8,946 bases of DNA from Deltaproteobacteria bacterium (GTDB taxonomy: Bacteria > Desulfobacterota > JAENJC01), in assembly GCA_016208525.1 (NCBI GenBank), contig JACQYJ010000126.1, positions 1-8,946 of the forward strand, read 5' to 3'. The notes beneath the pieces are model-generated. The model saw nothing but the letters and a program-made list of their open reading frames with translations, searched no databases and was not told the DNA's origin. A program made the position numbers and the translations under genes. This document shows, piece by piece, positions 5,861-8,946 of this stretch; the first letter of the stretch is position 1; each line of letters opens with the position of its first letter.

Positions 5861-6523
5861 ATGTGTGAGCTGAGGGATATCCTTTCAGGTTCCGACGTCA
5901 TAAAGGCTGCCTTAAATATCGTTAAGGAATCAGGACAAAAGGCCTATCTTGTCGGCGGGACAATCAGAGATATATTGATAAACTCACGGATCGGGAACGA
6001 TTACGACTTTGCCGTGCAGGGAAAGGGTATCGCTTTCGCTAAAAGCTTTGCTGAAAAGGCCGGCGGCAGCTTCTTCATCCTGGATGATGAGAGGGATGCA
6101 TCCAGGGTTGTATCCGGTAAGGAATTCCAGGTCGATTTTTCAGGGCTGAAGAAAACAATAGAAGAAGACCTGAGGTTGAGAGACTTCACCATAAATTCTA
6201 TGGCCGTGCCTTTGGACTCCCTGTTCAAAAATAACATGATACTGCTGGACCCTCTGGACGGGAAGAACGATATAGGTAACAGGCTTTTGAGGGCATCCTC
6301 GCAAATATCTATCCAGGAAGACCCCCTGAGGGTTATGAGGGCATTCAGGTTTTCTTCTTCATTTAATTTTACCATGGATGGAGAGCTGTTAAACCAGATA
6401 AAAAAACATTGTGAGGAACTGAACAGTGTTTCCAGGGAGCGGGTGAGGGCCGAACTGTTCATGATCCTAGAAATGCCGGCGGCATATAATACACTTAAAG
6501 ATATGTGCTGTAGGTATAGCTGA
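5861..6523 (+). CDS. CCA-adding enzyme/poly(A) polymerase, nucleotidyltransferase half
   Basis: Class II nucleotidyltransferases of this kind add CCA (or A) to tRNA 3' ends in the cytoplasm. Numbered from ATG 5861 (220 aa): LVGGTIRD (30-37), the metal-binding DYD pair (Asp47, Asp49), LRLRDFTINSMA (about 104-114, the canonical RRDFTINAMA position), LDPLDGKNDI (129-138), and EDPLRVMRAFRF (153-164), then neck helices with SRERVRAELFMIL. The last residues, CCRYS then TGA, are out-of-frame read-through. The start is ATG 5861 because AGGAG (5848-5852) lies 8 nt upstream; the in-frame GTG at 5852 overlaps that site. Whether it adds C, A or both cannot be told from motifs. Catalytic residues are intact, but without the C-terminal half tRNA binding is doubtful. 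Confidence 0.85.
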   Translation: MCELRDILSGSDVIKAALNIVKESGQKAYLVGGTIRDILINSRIGNDYDFAVQGKGIAFAKSFAEKAGGSFFILDDERDASRVVSGKEFQVDFSGLKKTIEEDLRLRDFTINSMAVPLDSLFKNNMILLDPLDGKNDIGNRLLRASSQISIQEDPLRVMRAFRFSSSFNFTMDGELLNQIKKHCEELNSVSRERVRAELFMILEMPAAYNTLKDMCCRYS

Positions 6524-6599
6524 AGAGGTATTAAACCATTTAAACGGCTATTTCCCCGGATATGCTAAAAAGATCGAGGATTACATGGCTGAAGAGGTA
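6519..6599 (+). repeat. 12-bp in-frame direct repeat at the CCA-enzyme break
   Basis: GCTGAAGAGGTA occurs at 6519-6530 and 6588-6599, 69 bp apart, both read as AEEV in the downstream frame. It spans the region where the reading frame is lost and where family alignment suggests missing sequence. It may reflect a local rearrangement, or be chance. Confidence 0.5.
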
Positions 6600-7181
6600 G
6601 AGGACTACGTGACGAGGAGAGGTCTTGTCAAGATTGCTGCGCTCCTGCACGATTCCGGTAAACTCTATACCAGAACGATGCAGGATGGAAGGGGGAGGTT
6701 CCTTGGGCACGAAGAAAAAGGAGAAGCGATAAGCGCTGATATTGCAAAGAGGCTTAAACTGAGCCGCAGGTCCGAGATGATACTCTGCGGCCTCACTGCA
6801 AACCACATGAGGGTATTGGGCCTATCAAAGCTCAGGAAGGCCACAAAAAGGGCAAGGTACAGGTTTTTCAGGGATGCCGATGGTTACGGTCTCGAACTTC
6901 TCATACTGTCACTTGCAGACGCAATGGCAACGCCTGTAGAAGGTAAGAGACTTGAAGATTTGAAAGGACTGATCGGAAACCTTGCAGAGTATTATTTTGA
7001 AGAGTTTACGGCAGTCCCTCAAAGGCCGCTGATAACCGGAAAAGATATAATGAGGCTGTTCGGGATACCTGAAGGTAAAAAGGTTGGAAAACTGATGGAA
7101 GCCGTCAGAGAAGCCGAGGCGCTTGGAAAGGTGTCAGATACGAAGGAAGCGATAGATTATTTAAAAAAATATGATTTTTGA
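6585..7181 (+). CDS. CCA-adding enzyme/poly(A) polymerase, HD-domain half
   Basis: 198 aa from ATG 6585. The same frame is open further upstream to 6471, encoding a plausible continuation (CAVGIAEEVLNHLNGYFPGY) of the upstream half. The HD motif is LLHDSGK, followed by GHEEKGEAISADIAKRLKLS, TANHMR and a second metal-ligand region LSLADAMAT. The C-terminus GKDIMRLFGIPEGKKVGKLM is the usual tail of HD-type tRNA nucleotidyltransferase/poly(A) polymerases. GAGGA sits only 4 nt before ATG 6585, so internal initiation is possible but poor; this is best read as the displaced second half of the broken gene. A free-standing HD hydrolase is the alternative, but the family-specific tail argues against it. 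Confidence 0.8.
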   Translation: MAEEVEDYVTRRGLVKIAALLHDSGKLYTRTMQDGRGRFLGHEEKGEAISADIAKRLKLSRRSEMILCGLTANHMRVLGLSKLRKATKRARYRFFRDADGYGLELLILSLADAMATPVEGKRLEDLKGLIGNLAEYYFEEFTAVPQRPLITGKDIMRLFGIPEGKKVGKLMEAVREAEALGKVSDTKEAIDYLKKYDF

Positions 7182-7334
7182 TCCCCACCCTTTGATCGTT
7201 GTTACAGTAGTGTGTGCCGGAGAGAATACGCAGGAACGGCCAAAGGCAGAAGGAAGGCAATTTTACGGCCTTCAGCCTATTGATAAGGAAGCAGCTCATT
7301 GACATGAAAAGAAAGAGCTTAAAGGTAATTAACC

Positions 7335-8946
7335 ATGCTGTTTGAAACCCCTGATGACACATACAAGGCATTTCAGCGGTTCATGCTGAAAAAGGAGTAC
7401 GAGAAGGCCTACAAATGCCTGGAAAAGCTCTTGAAGCAGTTCCCCGACGACAAGCAGTTGCTGCATACGATGGTTGACCTTTGCATCTATGACTGGAGGG
7501 TGCCTGAAAAAAGCAAGTCCTGGGTGAAGGCCCTGATTAAACAGACCTCCTCCTGGTTCGAGTATGTCCTTCTGAGTCAGGTGGAGGCCGATACAGGAAG
7601 TTTCTCCGCTGCGCGAAGCGCTCTGAAAAAGGCAAAAGAGCTTCAGCCGAAGCAGGAATGGATCAAAACTAAAAAAGAGCCCAAACAGATATTTTCGGAG
7701 GTTGAGCAGTTTATAAAACAGCGGGAATTATCTTTTCAGAATGTCTGGAATGTCAGGGACATAAAAAAACTAAAGGCAAACTCAGCAGCTAAAACCCAGG
7801 AACCGAAAAAGCCGGGGAAGAATGATAAACCGGGAATAAAACCCCCAGTCAAGTCAAAAGAGGCCGTAAAAAAACAGGGCGCCCCCGCAGCGGCCCTTGC
7901 AAATCCTGCGGCCGCCGTTGTCAGTATCCCGACCTACTCAGTCCCGGTCAGCGTCGAACCTTTCAAAATGGAGATATTTTCCTCACTGTTTTCGGGAGGC
8001 GTCACCACCTTAGAGGAGGCATGTCTCCTGATCGACTATGCCCATCTCTCGGTCCAGGGCGGGTTTGATGAGCTTTTGTGCCTGAACGCCATATCCGGGA
8101 TCGAAAAATACTGGTATCAGATAGAGACGGTTAAAAAGGTGCTCAAGCAGTTTCATGGGAGGGCTCTCCTTTCCGACGAGGTGGGACTTGGAAAGACCAT
8201 TGAGGCCGGGATGCTTATAAAAGAGTATTTCATGAGGGGGATGGCCGGGAATATCCTGATCCTGACCCCGGCCCCGCTGGTGTCCCAGTGGCGGGAAGAG
8301 ATGAAGGTGAAGTTCGGCATGGAGTTCCTCACCACCGACGACCCTGAGTTCGCCGAAGACCCGGCCCGTTTCTGGCAGCATAAGTTTATCATTTCCTCCA
8401 TCAACACCGCCAAGGGAAGTAAAAATGCGCCGGTGGTTTCGGAGCAGTTCTACGACCTGGTGGTGGTAGACGAGGCCCACCACCTACGGAACAGGAACAC
8501 TCTCGGCTGGAAACTGGTCAATCAGATACAAAAAAGGTTCATCTTCCTCCTGACCGCCACCCCTGTGCAGAACAACCTCATCGAACTGTTCAACCTGATA
8601 ACCCTCTTGAAGCCCGGCCAGTTCAAGACCGAGAAGCTCTTCAAGGAGGAGTACGTCATGAAGGTGAACCCAAAGGCCCCGGCAAACAAGGAAAGGCTCA
8701 GGGAGCTTCTCAGAGACGTAATGATACGTAATACCCGCAGCGCCATAGACTTGAAGCTCCCCAAACGTTTTGCATCAACGATGAGGCTGGAACCGTCAAA
8801 GATAGAGATGGATATTTATGCCGGGATCAATGACTGCATGAGAAGGCACGGCCTCAAGAGGAATATGGTTAATCTCCTGCTACGGGAGGCAGGGAGCAGC
8901 CCCTTTGCCTTGAAAAAGAGCCTGCAAAAGATGACCGGCATGGAGG
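7335..8946 (+). CDS. SNF2-family ATPase with TPR-like N-terminal extension, 3'-truncated
   Basis: Open from ATG 7335 to the window edge with no stop (537 residues seen). Residues 1-140 are helical and TPR-like (KKEYEKAYKCLEKLLKQFPDD). A Lys/Pro/Ala linker covers about 146-200. The pre-helicase segment GFDELLCLNAISGIEKYWYQ leads into the RecA-like ATPase: motif I DEVGLGKTIEAG (Lys287), motif Ia LILTPAPLVSQW, motif II VVVDEAHHLRN (Asp379, Glu380), motif III LLTATPVQNN (about 406-413). The C-terminal helicase lobe is outside. SNF2 ATPases translocate on double-stranded DNA and remodel or strip bound proteins; bacterial members include RapA and the DISARM protein DrmD, and the subfamily here is unknown. 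In-frame stops (TAA at 7317 and 7323) lie just before the ATG and fix the 5' limit; AAAGG (7321-7325) is a modest Shine-Dalgarno. The 153-bp gap from the HD half has no strong terminator. Confidence 0.92.
   Translation, partial: MLFETPDDTYKAFQRFMLKKEYEKAYKCLEKLLKQFPDDKQLLHTMVDLCIYDWRVPEKSKSWVKALIKQTSSWFEYVLLSQVEADTGSFSAARSALKKAKELQPKQEWIKTKKEPKQIFSEVEQFIKQRELSFQNVWNVRDIKKLKANSAAKTQEPKKPGKNDKPGIKPPVKSKEAVKKQGAPAAALANPAAAVVSIPTYSVPVSVEPFKMEIFSSLFSGGVTTLEEACLLIDYAHLSVQGGFDELLCLNAISGIEKYWYQIETVKKVLKQFHGRALLSDEVGLGKTIEAGMLIKEYFMRGMAGNILILTPAPLVSQWREEMKVKFGMEFLTTDDPEFAEDPARFWQHKFIISSINTAKGSKNAPVVSEQFYDLVVVDEAHHLRNRNTLGWKLVNQIQKRFIFLLTATPVQNNLIELFNLITLLKPGQFKTEKLFKEEYVMKVNPKAPANKERLRELLRDVMIRNTRSAIDLKLPKRFASTMRLEPSKIEMDIYAGINDCMRRHGLKRNMVNLLLREAGSSPFALKKSLQKMTGME

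Larger units (their letters stand above)
5861..7181 (+). pseudogene. CCA-adding enzyme/poly(A) polymerase gene broken by a frameshift
   Basis: The two reading frames listed next are consecutive halves of one class II nucleotidyltransferase-HD protein. The first frame (5861-6523) stops at TGA. The second is open from 6471 onward, so the +1 shift lies between about 6471 and 6521. Reading across gives ~439 residues in total. Both halves keep intact, conserved coding sequence, so the break is recent, or a sequencing or assembly error. By memory of the family, the stretch between the nucleotidyltransferase and the LLHDSGK motif also looks about 30 residues short and lacks the usual H-x-DVW-x-H segment carrying the first HD-domain histidine. 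That would mean a deletion as well as, or instead of, a single-base indel. Confidence 0.65.

Noticed and set aside
6471..6523. Programmed ribosomal frameshift in the CCA-enzyme gene
   Set aside because: No slippery homopolymer or heptamer and no obvious stimulatory stem at the shift; missing family residues nearby favour mutation or sequence error.
7253..7273. 6-bp hairpin GAAGGC/GCCTTC before the SNF2 gene
   Set aside because: Stem too short with a 9-nt loop and no U-tract; expected by chance.
8010..8764. Minus-strand ORFs opposite the SNF2 gene
   Set aside because: The + strand encodes helicase motifs I, Ia, II and III in one uninterrupted frame, so the opposite frames are shadows.
7335..8946. 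DISARM DrmD or another named defence helicase
   Set aside because: Motifs only support a generic SNF2 ATPase; no methylase, DrmA/B/C or phospholipase partner is in the window, and the gene is incomplete.

Overview
This window reads as bacterial chromosome from a mid-GC Gram-negative-type anaerobe lineage. Nitrospirota or Desulfobacterota (former Deltaproteobacteria) is my best guess. The guess rests on three things: the RpoS-like sigma factor signature, the C-terminal block of the TPR protein (a THYNLGIAYKEMGL-type segment that I associate with those phyla), and gene gaps packed with palindromic repeats. It is an inference; the window holds no rRNA or other marker gene that would settle it.

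All recognised genes lie on the + strand. From left to right: (1) the 3' three quarters of purA (adenylosuccinate synthase), cut by the window edge; (2) a 365-bp gap with a strong hairpin and a ~135-bp inverted-repeat element; (3) an RpoS-like sigma-70 factor with a near-perfect Shine-Dalgarno; (4) a 355-bp gap made almost entirely of hairpins and C-rich inverted repeats; (5) a 652-aa tetratricopeptide-repeat protein overlapping by 4 bp (ATGA) with (6) a 310-aa ExeA/GspA-type AAA ATPase; (7) a ~300-bp gap with a second copy of the ~135-bp element and a different inverted repeat; (8) a class II CCA-adding enzyme/poly(A) polymerase split into two reading frames, a nucleotidyltransferase half and an HD half; (9) a SNF2-family ATPase with a helical, TPR-like N-terminal extension and a Lys/Pro/Ala-rich linker, running off the right edge.

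The genes do not form one pathway. The clear functional unit is the TPR/AAA pair, which is translationally coupled and probably forms a cytoplasmic scaffold plus motor; a pilus or type II secretion role is possible by family resemblance only. purA, the sigma factor and the CCA enzyme are housekeeping or global-regulation genes, each set off by repeat-filled gaps. I see no CRISPR array, tRNA, rRNA, integrase or transposase, and no convincing defence island. The points most worth following up are the paired inverted-repeat elements, the broken CCA enzyme, and the SNF2 protein whose core and downstream partners lie outside the window.
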